Shown in pieces: positions 54,312 to 62,898 of a DNA stretch of 64,000 nt. This DNA is from an uncultured Sphingobium sp. GTDB taxonomy: Bacteria > Pseudomonadota > Alphaproteobacteria > Sphingomonadales > Sphingomonadaceae. The notes below the pieces were generated by a model. The model was given only the letters and a program-made list of their open reading frames with translations, ran no database searches and was not told where the DNA came from. How positions within the stretch are numbered: the first letter of the stretch is position 1; each line of letters opens with the position of its first letter. The translations under genes were made by a program, and so were the position numbers. The stretch lies in assembly GCA_946885845.1 (NCBI GenBank), contig CAMPHJ010000004.1, positions 62,001-126,000 of the forward strand. Reading direction: 5' to 3'.

Positions 54312-55103
54312 TTACAACGAAGCGGGCGCCCCCGGCATGCCCTCATGATAATAGCCCGCCGCCCAGCCGCCATCGACCGCCAGTTCGGCTCCGCTGATGT
54401 AGGATGCTTCGTCGGAACACAGGAACAGGCTGGCGGCGGCGATCTCTTCGGGCTGACCGATGCGCTGCAACGGCACGCGGCGATGCCCGTGATTAAGCTC
54501 TTCCACCGTGCGGTTCGCTTCCGGGTTGACCATGGGCGTGTAGACGCCGCCCGGATGCACGGAATTGACGCGCACGCCCAGCGGCCCAAGTTCCAGCGCC
54601 GCCGTCTTCGTCATGCCGCGCACCGCCCATTTGCTGGACGAATAGATGCCCAGCGCGTTCGCACCGCGAAAACCGTCGATCGACGCGATGTTGACGATGG
54701 ACCCGCGCCCTGCCGCACGCATGGCGCCGCCGACATGCTTCATACCCAGGAACGGCCCCTTCACATTGACCGCATAGACGCGATCGAATTCGGACACATC
54801 CGCCGTCACCAACTCGCCAAAGCTGAGCACCCCGGCATTGTTGACCAGTGCGTCGATCCGACCGTGACGCTGCAAGAGGTCCGCTGTCAGCGCGGCCCAG
54901 CCCGCTTCGTCAGCCACGTCGAGCCGCACGAAGCTCGCGCCGCCGCCCAGCTCTTGCGCCAACGCATTGCCTTCCGCCTCCAGCATGTCGGCGATCACCA
55001 CGATCGCGCCTTCCTGCGCGAACAGCCGTGAAGTCGCCGCGCCCATGCCGCGCGCGCCGCCAGTGATCAGCGCCACTTTTCCCTGCAAACGTCCCATGTT
55101 CAT
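54312..55103 (-). CDS. Short-chain dehydrogenase/reductase (SDR)
   Basis: A 263-residue classical SDR: TGGARGMGAAT near residue 15, NNAGVLSFG near 90, active-site Ser in NIASIDGFRG and YSSSKWAV near 157, then VHPGGVYTP and the C-terminal SGAELAVDGGWAAGYY, as in hydroxysteroid- or sugar-dehydrogenase-like SDRs. It converges with the exported propeller gene at 53112. Substrate unknown. The ATG at 55103 or 55097 may be used. Confidence 0.9.
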   Translation of the reverse strand: MNMGRLQGKVALITGGARGMGAATSRLFAQEGAIVVIADMLEAEGNALAQELGGGASFVRLDVADEAGWAALTADLLQRHGRIDALVNNAGVLSFGELVTADVSEFDRVYAVNVKGPFLGMKHVGGAMRAAGRGSIVNIASIDGFRGANALGIYSSSKWAVRGMTKTAALELGPLGVRVNSVHPGGVYTPMVNPEANRTVEELNHGHRRVPLQRIGQPEEIAAASLFLCSDEASYISGAELAVDGGWAAGYYHEGMPGAPASL

Positions 55104-55478
55104 CCTTCCAAAGCGATCCTTGGCAATCCGTCGCGCGGAAATGACCCCGCCTCGCCGCCTTTGCCGTCGATAACCGATCAGCAGATGATGGCGCCATCTT
55201 CAACCATTTTCATCGTTCGACCGTAGCGATCGACAATAGCGACAGTCATGGCCGCGCAAGACCTCGTCGAACCTTGGCACCCAACCCAACGACCCGCCCA
55301 CGATCAGGTCCATTTTGACCCGTGTCAAATCCCCCCGCCATGCACGCTGATCTTCACGAGGTAGGCTCCAATCGATATTGCGTCCGCCCCTGCTAACTAC
55401 CCATGGCATCAGTGGCGATCAACGGCGGCACGCAGGACGAATTGTCCCAGCGCCGCCATCGTCAGGGCCGACACGCCC
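55104..55478. other. Intergenic region (375 bp), no clear gene
   Basis: Near 55177-55198 it contains CCGATCAGCAGATGATGGCGCCATCT, broken by no gene start, which partly matches the REP-like element at 44464. A 69-codon open frame (55200-55409, leftward) lacks a ribosome site and known similarity. The SDR promoter is probably at the left end. Confidence 0.45.
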
Positions 55479-56342
55479 CTATCTGGCCTGTCTGGGAGCG
55501 AGTTTCCCGGCGAGAGCATCGGCAATCGCGGCATGACCAGCCGCCGTCGGATGCCAGGGCGCGGCCTTTGCGGGAAAAGCCTGCGCCCAGGGTTCGGTGG
55601 AACAGGCGTGGTGCGCGTCGGACAGTTTCCCCGCCGGTAGCAGCATCGCGCCTTCATCCCTTGCGACGCGCGCGGTCAAGGATGCGAGGCGGCGGAATTT
55701 CCCACGCGAAAGGGCGGCCTGATCCGGGTTCAGCGCCACTGCGGGGCAGAGGGCACCGTCGGGAATGATGCGCAGATAATCGACAAAAACCAATTTGGCG
55801 CGCGGCGCGCGCTGTTGAACGTCGCGTGCGATCTGGCGCATGTTGCGTTCCAGCGTCGCCCAATCGGCGTCAGTGATGGGGAGCGCCGACGGGCAGCGCG
55901 CACCCCGACACATCGTCTGGAAAAGATCGCGCACATAGCCCACATCATTGCCGCCGATGGTCACGGTCACCAGCCGCGTATCGGGCGCGACCGCCGCGAT
56001 CTGGGCTGGCAGTTCCGACCATGGGCCAAGGATGTTGGCGGTCGTCGCGCCGCCGCAACTGGCGTCCACAAGGTGCAGACCCAGGCGTTCCGCCAGCAGG
56101 CGGGGATAGTTGTTGACGGTCTGGCCGCAACGCTTTGGCGTCCCAGGGACTATCGGCCCGATGCCCACCCCCGCCGCATAGGAGCTGCCCAATGCGACAT
56201 AGAGCGACCCCGGCTGAAGCGGCTGCGTGGCATGGGGCGACGTGGTCGCGCACCCGGTCAGCGCCAGGAGAGTCGCGGCTATCCATCGTCTGATCGCTAT
56301 GGGCTGGCGCAATATATCCTCCGTCTTGGCGGTCGTTGGCAT
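55479..56342 (-). CDS. SGNH/GDSL hydrolase lipoprotein
   Basis: A 287-residue SGNH-hydrolase-fold protein. A lipobox-like LTGC near residue 30 suggests a lipid-anchored envelope protein. Block I is VALGSSYAAGVGIGP with the catalytic Ser near 52, block III is TVTIGGNDVGY near 150, and the catalytic HPTAAGHAAIADAL is near the C terminus. Six cysteines are visible in the mature part (RCGQ, DASCGG, TMCRGARC, ALCPA, HHACS), as in the Streptomyces-type secreted lipases of this group. The start at 56342 lies ten bases from a perfect palindrome. Confidence 0.87.
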   Translation of the reverse strand: MPTTAKTEDILRQPIAIRRWIAATLLALTGCATTSPHATQPLQPGSLYVALGSSYAAGVGIGPIVPGTPKRCGQTVNNYPRLLAERLGLHLVDASCGGATTANILGPWSELPAQIAAVAPDTRLVTVTIGGNDVGYVRDLFQTMCRGARCPSALPITDADWATLERNMRQIARDVQQRAPRAKLVFVDYLRIIPDGALCPAVALNPDQAALSRGKFRRLASLTARVARDEGAMLLPAGKLSDAHHACSTEPWAQAFPAKAAPWHPTAAGHAAIADALAGKLAPRQAR

Positions 56343-56677
56343 CGGATTCCTGCCGATTATCCGGTGCGCACCGGATAATCGGCGGACGATACGACCTTAT
56401 GGCGCCACAGCCCTATCATCGTTGATCCCGCTGCGGGAATGGAAAAGTCAGCAGTTCGTTCCAGTTGGCAAACAATCTGCCGGAACTGTCTTGAGCCGCG
56501 CGCATTGTCGCATTATGTCCCGTGATTGCGGACCGGGCCCCTCTGGCGCGCTGCTCCAACCGGAGCGAGCACGTGATGTCGGACCGCATCGGATGATCCG
56601 ATGCGACTGACGGGCGGCCCGCCCTTCTCCTCGCACCGAACATCCTGATCGGCATGGCTGTAGAGGAGCGTATTTTC
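56343..56677. other. Divergent leader region SGNH lipoprotein / terC (335 bp)
   Basis: Apart from the palindrome above it holds CGCATCGGAT (56585-56594) / ATCCGATGCG (56596-56605), with one base between the arms, and a GGGCGG/CCGCCC hairpin near 56612-56624. These would form structure in the terC mRNA leader. No gene is seen. Confidence 0.55.
56353..56382. promoter_or_regulatory. 30-bp perfect palindrome upstream of the SGNH lipoprotein gene
   Basis: CCGATTATCCGGTGC (56353-56367) is followed directly by its exact reverse complement (56368-56382), with no spacer. It starts 10 bp before the start codon. It could be an operator for a dimeric regulator or an mRNA hairpin covering the start. Confidence 0.65.
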
Positions 56678-57661
56678 ATGGAATTTCTGTTCGCCGACTG
56701 GCTGGGGACACCCGCCTGGTTCTGGCTGGCTTTCCTGACGATCGTCGTCGCACTGACGGCGTTCGACCTGGGTTTCCTGCATAAGGAGGACCGGGAGATC
56801 GGCATTGCCGAAAGCCTGAAGCTGTCCCTGTTCTATATCGGCGTCGCCATGCTGTTCGGGGCGTGGATATGGTTCGCACGCGGACCGGAGCCGGGGATGG
56901 AATATTTTACCGGCTATTTCATCGAAAAGGCGCTGTCGATCGACAATGTCTTCGTGATCAGCCTGATCTTCACCTATTTCGCCATTCCCCCGCGCTATCA
57001 GTATCGCGCGCTGTTGTGGGGCATCGTGGGCGTCATCGTGCTGCGCGGCCTGATGATCGGCGGCGGCGCGGTGCTGCTGCATGAAGCCTATTGGGTGCTG
57101 TATCTTTTCGCCATTTTCCTGATCTTCACCGGCGTCAAGATGCTGTTCACGGCCGACAAGCCAATGGACATCGGCAACAATCCCGTGCTGCGGTTCATTT
57201 CGCGGCACATCCGGGTGACGCCCGAACTGCATGGTGAGCATTTCCTGGCGAAGATGCCGCATCCGGTGACGGGCAAGATGATGACGGCTGCGACCCCGCT
57301 ATTGCTGGCGCTGATCGTCATCAACTTTGCCGATCTGGTCTTTGCAGTCGACAGCGTGCCCGCGATCTTTGCGATCACGACCGATACATTCATCGTCTAC
57401 ACATCAAACATCATGGCGATATTGGGACTGCGCGCGCTGTATTTCGCGTTGGCGGCGATGGTCCATCGCTTCCACTACCTGAAATATGCGCTGGCGCTGA
57501 TCCTGGTATATATCGGCGCAAAGATATTCGTGGCCGATTTCCTGATGGACGGCGGCAAGTTCCCGCCAGTCTGGAGCCTGGGCGTTACGTTCGCCCTGAT
57601 CGCAGGCGGGGTCGGATGGTCATTGTGGAAAACCCGTCAGGAGGCGCGCCGCGCCGCCTGA
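56678..57661 (+). CDS. TerC-family integral membrane protein (Alx-like)
   Basis: A 327-residue inner-membrane protein with about nine hydrophobic segments. TerC signatures are FTGYFIEKALSIDNVFVISLIF near residue 75 and FADLVFAVDSVPAIFAITTD near 225, with intramembrane acidic residues thought to handle metal ions. Family members (Alx, MeeY/MeeF, TerC) are linked to manganese export, exoenzyme metalation and tellurite resistance. The ATG at 56678 (MEFLFADWLG) has GAGGAGCG nine bases upstream, better than the ATG at 56654. No ter genes are nearby. Confidence 0.92.
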   Translation: MEFLFADWLGTPAWFWLAFLTIVVALTAFDLGFLHKEDREIGIAESLKLSLFYIGVAMLFGAWIWFARGPEPGMEYFTGYFIEKALSIDNVFVISLIFTYFAIPPRYQYRALLWGIVGVIVLRGLMIGGGAVLLHEAYWVLYLFAIFLIFTGVKMLFTADKPMDIGNNPVLRFISRHIRVTPELHGEHFLAKMPHPVTGKMMTAATPLLLALIVINFADLVFAVDSVPAIFAITTDTFIVYTSNIMAILGLRALYFALAAMVHRFHYLKYALALILVYIGAKIFVADFLMDGGKFPPVWSLGVTFALIAGGVGWSLWKTRQEARRAA

Positions 57662-57675
57662 GGCCGTCAGCGTCG

Positions 57676-58362
57676 TCAGATGTCGTGGGGCAGATAGTCG
57701 AACCCCACGACATCGGCGTCGTGGATAAGGGCGGAGGTGAAATCGTCCACCACATTGTCATGCGCGCCGTTCACGGTGGCGCTGAGTTCTAGATGGTCGT
57801 CGCCGAGGCTTTGGCTGATGGAAGAGGAGACAAAGCCGGAGCGGGTCAGATAGGCGCGAAAATCCCGCAGGGACGGCGCATGGGGCCGACGATAGCGCAC
57901 CACGACGCGGGCGAAATGTTTTTGCGGTAAAAGCCGTTCCGACGCAGTGACCGCCGCCAGCACCGCCACCGTCACCAGCGTCCCGCCTATGGCCAGGCTG
58001 TAAAAGCCGACCCCGAACAAAATGCCAAGCGACGACGTCATCCACAGGGAGGCAGCAGTCGTCAGGCCCCGGACATTGAAGCCTTCGCGGAAAATGACGC
58101 CGCCGCACAGAAAACCTATGCCGGTCAGGATGCCATGGGCCATGCGGACGGGGTCGATCCTGATCAGGTCGCCCGGCGTATCGCTGAGCCAGCGTATCTG
58201 GTGCACCGCGGCCAGCATCAGCAGGGCGCAGGACAGGCTGACCAATATATGGGTGCGGAAGCCCGCGGGGCTGGCCCGATATTCCCGTTCCGCGCCAATG
58301 ACGGCACCCGCCAGAATCGCCCCCAGCACCGGCAGTGCAAGGTCAATGTCCAGCGGGTTCAT
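57676..58362 (-). CDS. MgtC/SapB-family membrane protein
   Basis: A 228-residue protein. The first 140 residues carry about five hydrophobic segments with MgtC-family text: LAGAVIGAEREYRASPAGFRTH near residue 20, GILTGIGFLCGGVIFREG near 92 and GLTTAASLWMTSSLGILFGVG. The soluble C-terminal part (about 85 residues) resembles an ACT-like domain. MgtC proteins are tied to magnesium-limited growth and virulence, and several inhibit the F-type ATPase. It converges with the terC gene. Confidence 0.9.
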   Translation of the reverse strand: MNPLDIDLALPVLGAILAGAVIGAEREYRASPAGFRTHILVSLSCALLMLAAVHQIRWLSDTPGDLIRIDPVRMAHGILTGIGFLCGGVIFREGFNVRGLTTAASLWMTSSLGILFGVGFYSLAIGGTLVTVAVLAAVTASERLLPQKHFARVVVRYRRPHAPSLRDFRAYLTRSGFVSSSISQSLGDDHLELSATVNGAHDNVVDDFTSALIHDADVVGFDYLPHDI

Positions 58363-58404
58363 ATTTTACGCCTCCGTCGGCGAATGCGCCGCTATCGCTC
58401 TTTA

Positions 58405-59016
58405 TCAACGATCGGTCTTCGCCTCCAGATCGCGGGCCATTTTCAGATGGCCTTCGACGACGGACGCGATTTCACCCGCCGCCGTCTTCAACCCGGCATC
58501 GGTGCCACCGGACGCATAGGAGCGCATCAGCGCCAGCGCATCTTCATGCGCGTCGACCTGGCCATCGATATATTCTTCGTCAAACTTCGCGCCGGTCAGC
58601 GCTTTCAGTTCGGCAAGCTCTTCCTTCTGGTCGGCGGTCAGCGCGGCGTCGAGGGTGATTGCCGGTTTCGCCTTGCCAGCCGCTGCCTTGACCTTGGCGC
58701 TGGAATCGGTGTGAGCCTTGATCATCTGCTGGGCGAACGCCTTCACTTCGGCAGATGCGGCATTGGTCGCGGCCAGTTTCGCGGCGGCGATTTCGAAAGC
58801 ATCGCTCTTTGCCGCCTTGTTCACGAATTCCTGCGCGGAAGGGGTGGGCGTGATCGCGGCCAGGGCGTTATCCGCTGCATTTTCAACCCGGTCCCCCGCC
58901 GCCTCTGCCGTGGCGGCGACCGTTCCGGCGGCATTTTCCGCCCGTTGCTCGCTGGCTTCGTTACAGGCAGCCAATGTAAGCCCGGTCGCCAGGACCATGA
59001 AAGTGATGCGGTTCAT
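58405..59016 (-). CDS. DUF4142 lipoprotein
   Basis: A 203-residue protein with a lipoprotein signal (MNRITFMVLATGLTLAAC, lipobox LAAC). After an Ala/Asn/Glu-rich linker comes the DUF4142 helical domain (FVNKAAKSDAFEIAAAKLAA, FAQQMIKAHTDSSAKV, ELKALTGAKFDEEYIDGQVD, HEDALALMRSYA), a ferritin-like four-helix bundle type found in many envelope proteins of unknown function. The ATG at 59016 has AGGGAG seven bases upstream; the longer open frame to 59118 lacks a signal. It lies upstream of, and on the same strand as, the MgtC gene. Confidence 0.88.
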   Translation of the reverse strand: MNRITFMVLATGLTLAACNEASEQRAENAAGTVAATAEAAGDRVENAADNALAAITPTPSAQEFVNKAAKSDAFEIAAAKLAATNAASAEVKAFAQQMIKAHTDSSAKVKAAAGKAKPAITLDAALTADQKEELAELKALTGAKFDEEYIDGQVDAHEDALALMRSYASGGTDAGLKTAAGEIASVVEGHLKMARDLEAKTDR

Positions 59017-59086
59017 ATGAAACTCCCTGTCTGTCAGGCGGCGAAACGCACGATCCACGTCGGCGTTCCGACAGCTCCGGCATCGG

Positions 59087-59854
59087 TCAGACGGGCAGGA
59101 TGAATTCGATGGGAGCAATGAATTCGATGCGGTCGCCGGGCAGTTCGGCAGGGACGCGCGGATAAGGCGAAGCGCGCCACATCATCGCTTCCGCTTCGCC
59201 GTCCAGAACGGCATTGCCCGATCCCTTGATCACCGCGCCTTCCAGCAGGACGCCTGCACGGTCGAGCACGAAACGGACCTGCACGCGCCCTTCGTCCCGC
59301 CGCATCCGGGCGCGGCGGGGGTAAAGTTTATGTGCATAAAGCCATGACCTGATCCGGGCGGCATAGCTGCGGCTGAGGCCGGGGGGCGCGTCCGCGTCAA
59401 GGCCGTCGACCGTGCCGCGTCGCGAAGATGGTGGGGACGGCGATGCCGAAGCCTGTTGCCTGACCGGATTGCTGGCAGGTGTGGCCGCGCCGTTCGATTG
59501 CGCCACCGCCTGGACAGGCAAGGGCAGCGCGATGCGGGACGGCATTGCCACGACCGGCACCGGCAGGATCGCCACCGGAGTTTGTGGCGCGGCTTGCGGC
59601 AGGGATGCGGGCGGCGTTGCACGGGGTGGCGGATCGACCGGGGCGGGTTCGCTTTGCGCCGCCACGGCCTCATCCTGCCCCTGCTCCGTTCCTTTTAGCT
59701 GGGCCAGCGACATGACGGTCAGTGCCGGGGCCGACGCCCGGCGGCTGACATGCCCCATCCCCAGGTTCAGCAATGCCGCGATCAGCAAGCCGTTGACCAG
59801 CAGCGATGCCGCCGCCGGTGCACTGACGCGAAAGGAAGGCGCCGCCCGCATCAT
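59087..59854 (-). CDS. tonB: TonB energy-transducer protein
   Basis: A 255-residue TonB-family protein: one N-terminal membrane anchor (SAPAAASLLVNGLLIAALLNL), a proline-rich periplasmic spacer (about residues 65-125) and the C-terminal TonB domain (YAARIRSWLYAHKLYPRRAR, GRVQVRFVLDRAGVLL, AVLDGEAEAMMWRASPYPRVP). It passes proton-motive energy from ExbBD to outer-membrane receptors. It starts five bases after the stop of the receptor gene at 59860, so the two form an operon and TonB may serve mainly that receptor. Confidence 0.9.
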   Translation of the reverse strand: MMRAAPSFRVSAPAAASLLVNGLLIAALLNLGMGHVSRRASAPALTVMSLAQLKGTEQGQDEAVAAQSEPAPVDPPPRATPPASLPQAAPQTPVAILPVPVVAMPSRIALPLPVQAVAQSNGAATPASNPVRQQASASPSPPSSRRGTVDGLDADAPPGLSRSYAARIRSWLYAHKLYPRRARMRRDEGRVQVRFVLDRAGVLLEGAVIKGSGNAVLDGEAEAMMWRASPYPRVPAELPGDRIEFIAPIEFILPV

Positions 59855-59859
59855 CGCGG

Positions 59860-61953
59860 TCAGAATATGTTCGCCACGGTGAACTTGAAGCTCTGCCCCT
59901 CCGCCGCGAGCGAGGACAGGTGGCGGCGATATTGTTTGTCGAACAGATTGTCGACGGCGATGCGGAATTCAAACCCCTTCGCCGCGCCGCTTTGCGGTTT
60001 GAACGCCAGGAAAAGATTGTGGACGCTGTAGCCCGGTGTCGCAATGCCCGACCCTGCCGAAGAAAAGGGGCCGGTCGTCACATCATCCTGCCGTTCCGCA
60101 AATTCACCGGTCCAGCCGCCCGACAGGCCGGTCGACCGATCAGCATAGCCCAGCGTCAGGCGGTAGTCGTTGGCGGGAATGGTGTTCAGATAATCGCCGC
60201 TGCGCCGATCCTTGCCGTCGATGAAGGACATGTTGCCGCGCGCGAAGAAGCCGCCGATGCCATATTCCGCCTCGACCTCCAGCCCCTTGAACCGGGACCG
60301 GCCGATATTCAGGAAATAGGGGACGCCGGGCGCGGCTGCGCTTTGCAGGATCAGGTCCTTTACATCATTCTGGAACAGGGTCGTCTTGGCCCGGAAACGG
60401 TCGCCATGGCCCAGCAGTCCGTCGAAGGACAGGGTGAAGCCCGCTTCGATATTGTCGGATTTTTCAGGGCGCAGATTGGGATTATTGGGCCGACCCGGCG
60501 CGGGGGTCGCGCTGCGGGTGAAGACTTCATCGACATTGGGCATGCGCACCGTGCGCGCCGCCGACCCGAACAGGCCCAGCCACGGCGTCAGATTATAGAG
60601 CGCCGCGATCTTGGGCGATACGCCGCTGTCCTTTGTTCGCCGGGTCAGGGTGGTGCCGCCGACGACCGTGTCGCCCGGCTTCAGGTCGTTCCAGTCGACC
60701 CGGACGCCTGGAATGATGGTCAGCTTGTCGGACCAGACGATCTCCAGCTGGCCGAACAGGCCATAGCGGGTCATGTCGCCTTCGGGATGCGTGCCCGCAC
60801 CCGGCGTCACCGCGCCGCCCGGCATCACGCGCGGGTTGCGGCGTTCCTGCTGGCTCCACTGGCCGCCCAGGATCAGGAAGGTCGTCCAGTCGCCGCCCAT
60901 GTCGAAACGGCTGGTATTCTGCAGCTTTGCCTGCCAGCTTTCGTAGGAAAATTCGGAATATTCCAATGGGCCAAGGAAGGGCGTTTCGGTCTGGCGCACC
61001 TTTGACAGGGAATAGGCCGCCTGCGCTTCGACGTTGAAGATCCTGCTGCCGTCGAAATCATTCACATAGCCGACGACAGCGGTCTTATCATGGACGCGGC
61101 GGCGCATCAGCGCGGCGCCAGTCGCGGCGGATACCTGATCATAGACTTGCGGCGCGTCGCTGATCCAGTCCTGATAGCTTGCCCAGATCGCATGATTGCG
61201 GTTGCCGCCAATCGCTACGCGGCCCTTGACCAGCCAGCTGTCGGACAAGGTGGCGGAGGCGGCAACCGTGTCGCCATTGCCATCCTTGTAATCATCGCTG
61301 CGACGATAATTATAGCTGCCCAGCAGTTCGACGCCATCGACCGGCTGGACGGCGACGATGCCCGACAGGGTATGGGCCTGCGCGTTGGTTTCCGTCGCTG
61401 CCTTTAGCCGCACCGCCAGGGGATCGCCCGGTTCCAGAAAGTCGGACGCGTCCTTGGTCGTGAAATTGATCACCCCCGCCAGCGCGCCCGCGCCGTAGAG
61501 GGTGGACGAAGCGGGGCCGCGCAGCACTTCGACCCGCTTGTAAAGCTCCGGCTCGCTGAACAGCGCCCCCATGCGATATTGTTCGTAGAATTTGGTGACG
61601 CCATCGACGGTCAGCAGGATGCGGTTGTCGCTGTCGCCGATCGCCGTGCCCATGCCGCGAATGTTGAACCCCTGGCCCAGCTGCCCCACGCCGCCCTGGA
61701 CATTGACGCCCGGCAAACCTTCGATCAGGTCGCCGATCGTCGTCGCCTGGGTCTGGTCGATATCTTCCTGATCCAGGCTGCTGACGGCCTGCGGCGTGTC
61801 GAGCGCGACCTTTTCGGTGCCCGCCGAAATGACCATCCGATCGAGCGCCATGCGCGTCGTTTCGGGCGCGCCCGCGTCGTCCTGCGCCCAGGCGAGGGTG
61901 GGCGTCACGATCAGCGTGGCGGTCAGCAACAGCTTCAATCTGGTCTTCATCAT
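59860..61953 (-). CDS. TonB-dependent outer-membrane receptor, iron/heme-type
   Basis: A 697-residue receptor with signal peptide ending LAWAQ. The plug domain includes DLIEGLPGVNVQGG, QGFNIRGMGTAIGDSDNRIL, VEVLRGPASSTLYGAGALAGVI, close to heme/siderophore receptors (TonB-hemin type); the barrel ends in SFKFTVANIF. It has no long N-terminal signalling domain. The two ATGs at 61953 and 61950 start the signal; the open frame to 62007 has none. The facing gene is a DUF4198 protein, a common partner in iron-responsive loci, and a Fur-like site lies between them. Confidence 0.92.
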   Translation of the reverse strand: MMKTRLKLLLTATLIVTPTLAWAQDDAGAPETTRMALDRMVISAGTEKVALDTPQAVSSLDQEDIDQTQATTIGDLIEGLPGVNVQGGVGQLGQGFNIRGMGTAIGDSDNRILLTVDGVTKFYEQYRMGALFSEPELYKRVEVLRGPASSTLYGAGALAGVINFTTKDASDFLEPGDPLAVRLKAATETNAQAHTLSGIVAVQPVDGVELLGSYNYRRSDDYKDGNGDTVAASATLSDSWLVKGRVAIGGNRNHAIWASYQDWISDAPQVYDQVSAATGAALMRRRVHDKTAVVGYVNDFDGSRIFNVEAQAAYSLSKVRQTETPFLGPLEYSEFSYESWQAKLQNTSRFDMGGDWTTFLILGGQWSQQERRNPRVMPGGAVTPGAGTHPEGDMTRYGLFGQLEIVWSDKLTIIPGVRVDWNDLKPGDTVVGGTTLTRRTKDSGVSPKIAALYNLTPWLGLFGSAARTVRMPNVDEVFTRSATPAPGRPNNPNLRPEKSDNIEAGFTLSFDGLLGHGDRFRAKTTLFQNDVKDLILQSAAAPGVPYFLNIGRSRFKGLEVEAEYGIGGFFARGNMSFIDGKDRRSGDYLNTIPANDYRLTLGYADRSTGLSGGWTGEFAERQDDVTTGPFSSAGSGIATPGYSVHNLFLAFKPQSGAAKGFEFRIAVDNLFDKQYRRHLSSLAAEGQSFKFTVANIF

Positions 61954-62026
61954 CGGTGGCCCCCTTTGGCAACTGGGACGGGGCGGTGACCCCGAACGGG
62001 GACGCACCTAGCATGAAGAAATGATA

Positions 62027-62046
62027 TTGCAAGTGAGTCTCATTAG
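62027..62046. promoter_or_regulatory. Possible Fur-type site in the receptor/DUF4198 divergent promoter
   Basis: TTGCAAGTGAGTCTCATTAG contains the dyad TGAG-T-CTCA and resembles alphaproteobacterial Fur/Irr-controlled promoters (TTGCAAnTGAG...). The match is by eye only. Confidence 0.45.
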
Positions 62047-62077
62047 ATATAGCAGCCAGATCGGAAAGGGGTTCTTC

Positions 62078-62866
62078 ATGAGATCTGGAAAATATCGTTT
62101 CGCCGCCGTGCTGGTAACCATGGTCAGCGCTGCCGCTGCTCAGGCACATATGCCCTATGTGCTGCCGACCTTGTTCGACATCGGCAAGGGCGACCATGTA
62201 ACCGTCCAGTCGGCCTTTGCGGAGGAAGCATTCCTGCCCGAAGTCGCCATGCGCGATGCGCCGTTCCATATGGTCGGCCCCGATGGCAAGGATATCGCGC
62301 CAGGACCGGTCACGCATCTGCGCGACCTGAGCATATTCGAAGCGGCCACGGTCGCGGATGGCACCTATCGCGTGACGACAGGCCAGCGAGCCGGGCGCAA
62401 GGGCACGATGTTCAAACAGGGCAATGAGTGGAAAATGCGCGGCGAAGGCAGCGCGCCAGCCGCCGCTGCGCAGCAGGTCGACGTTCAGAGCATGACCCTG
62501 GCCGAAGCCTATGTAACGCGCGGCCAGCCCACCAACGCCGCCTTGAAACCGACGGGCAAGGCGCTGGAAATCCAAGCGGTGACGCACCCCAATGCTATTG
62601 TCGCCGGTTCAGATGCGATCTTCACATTGCTGTTCGACGGTAAGCCGCTCGCCAATGCGGATGTCACGCTGTTCCGCAGCGCTGGCCTTTACGACGGGCG
62701 CAAGGTTGCCGCGCAGGTGAAAAGCGGGGCCGACGGCGGCTTTACCCTGAAGCCGGAAGATGCGGGCACCTATCTGGTCCTGGTGCGCCATCGCGCGCCC
62801 GCGCCTGCCGGCTCCGACACGCCCTATCGCAGCTACACCTACACACTCACCTTCGACGCGGCCTGA
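62078..62866 (+). CDS. DUF4198 (NikM-like) periplasmic protein
   Basis: A 262-residue exported protein (signal MRSGKYRFAAVLVTMVSAAAAQA, then mature HMPYVLPTLFDIGKGDHVTV). The start HMPYVLP, with its His directly after cleavage, and the two beta-sandwich halves (FAEEAFLPEVAMRDAPFHMV; ALEIQAVTHPNAIVAGSDAI; LPKPEDAGTYLVLVRH-like end) are typical of DUF4198, a family linked to metal uptake. GGAAAGGGG lies before the ATG at 62078. It faces the TonB receptor operon and is followed within 33 bp by the EF-hand gene. Confidence 0.87.
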   Translation: MRSGKYRFAAVLVTMVSAAAAQAHMPYVLPTLFDIGKGDHVTVQSAFAEEAFLPEVAMRDAPFHMVGPDGKDIAPGPVTHLRDLSIFEAATVADGTYRVTTGQRAGRKGTMFKQGNEWKMRGEGSAPAAAAQQVDVQSMTLAEAYVTRGQPTNAALKPTGKALEIQAVTHPNAIVAGSDAIFTLLFDGKPLANADVTLFRSAGLYDGRKVAAQVKSGADGGFTLKPEDAGTYLVLVRHRAPAPAGSDTPYRSYTYTLTFDAA

Positions 62867-62898
62867 CCGCCGCGCCAATTCGATCAGATGGAGATTAT

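Noticed and set aside
55200..55409. 69-codon leftward open frame
   Set aside because: No ribosome site, no recognised family and an odd composition; kept only as a remark on the intergenic region.
56343..56677. yybP-ykoY manganese riboswitch ahead of the terC gene
   Set aside because: The conserved core of that riboswitch is not visible; only simple hairpins are.
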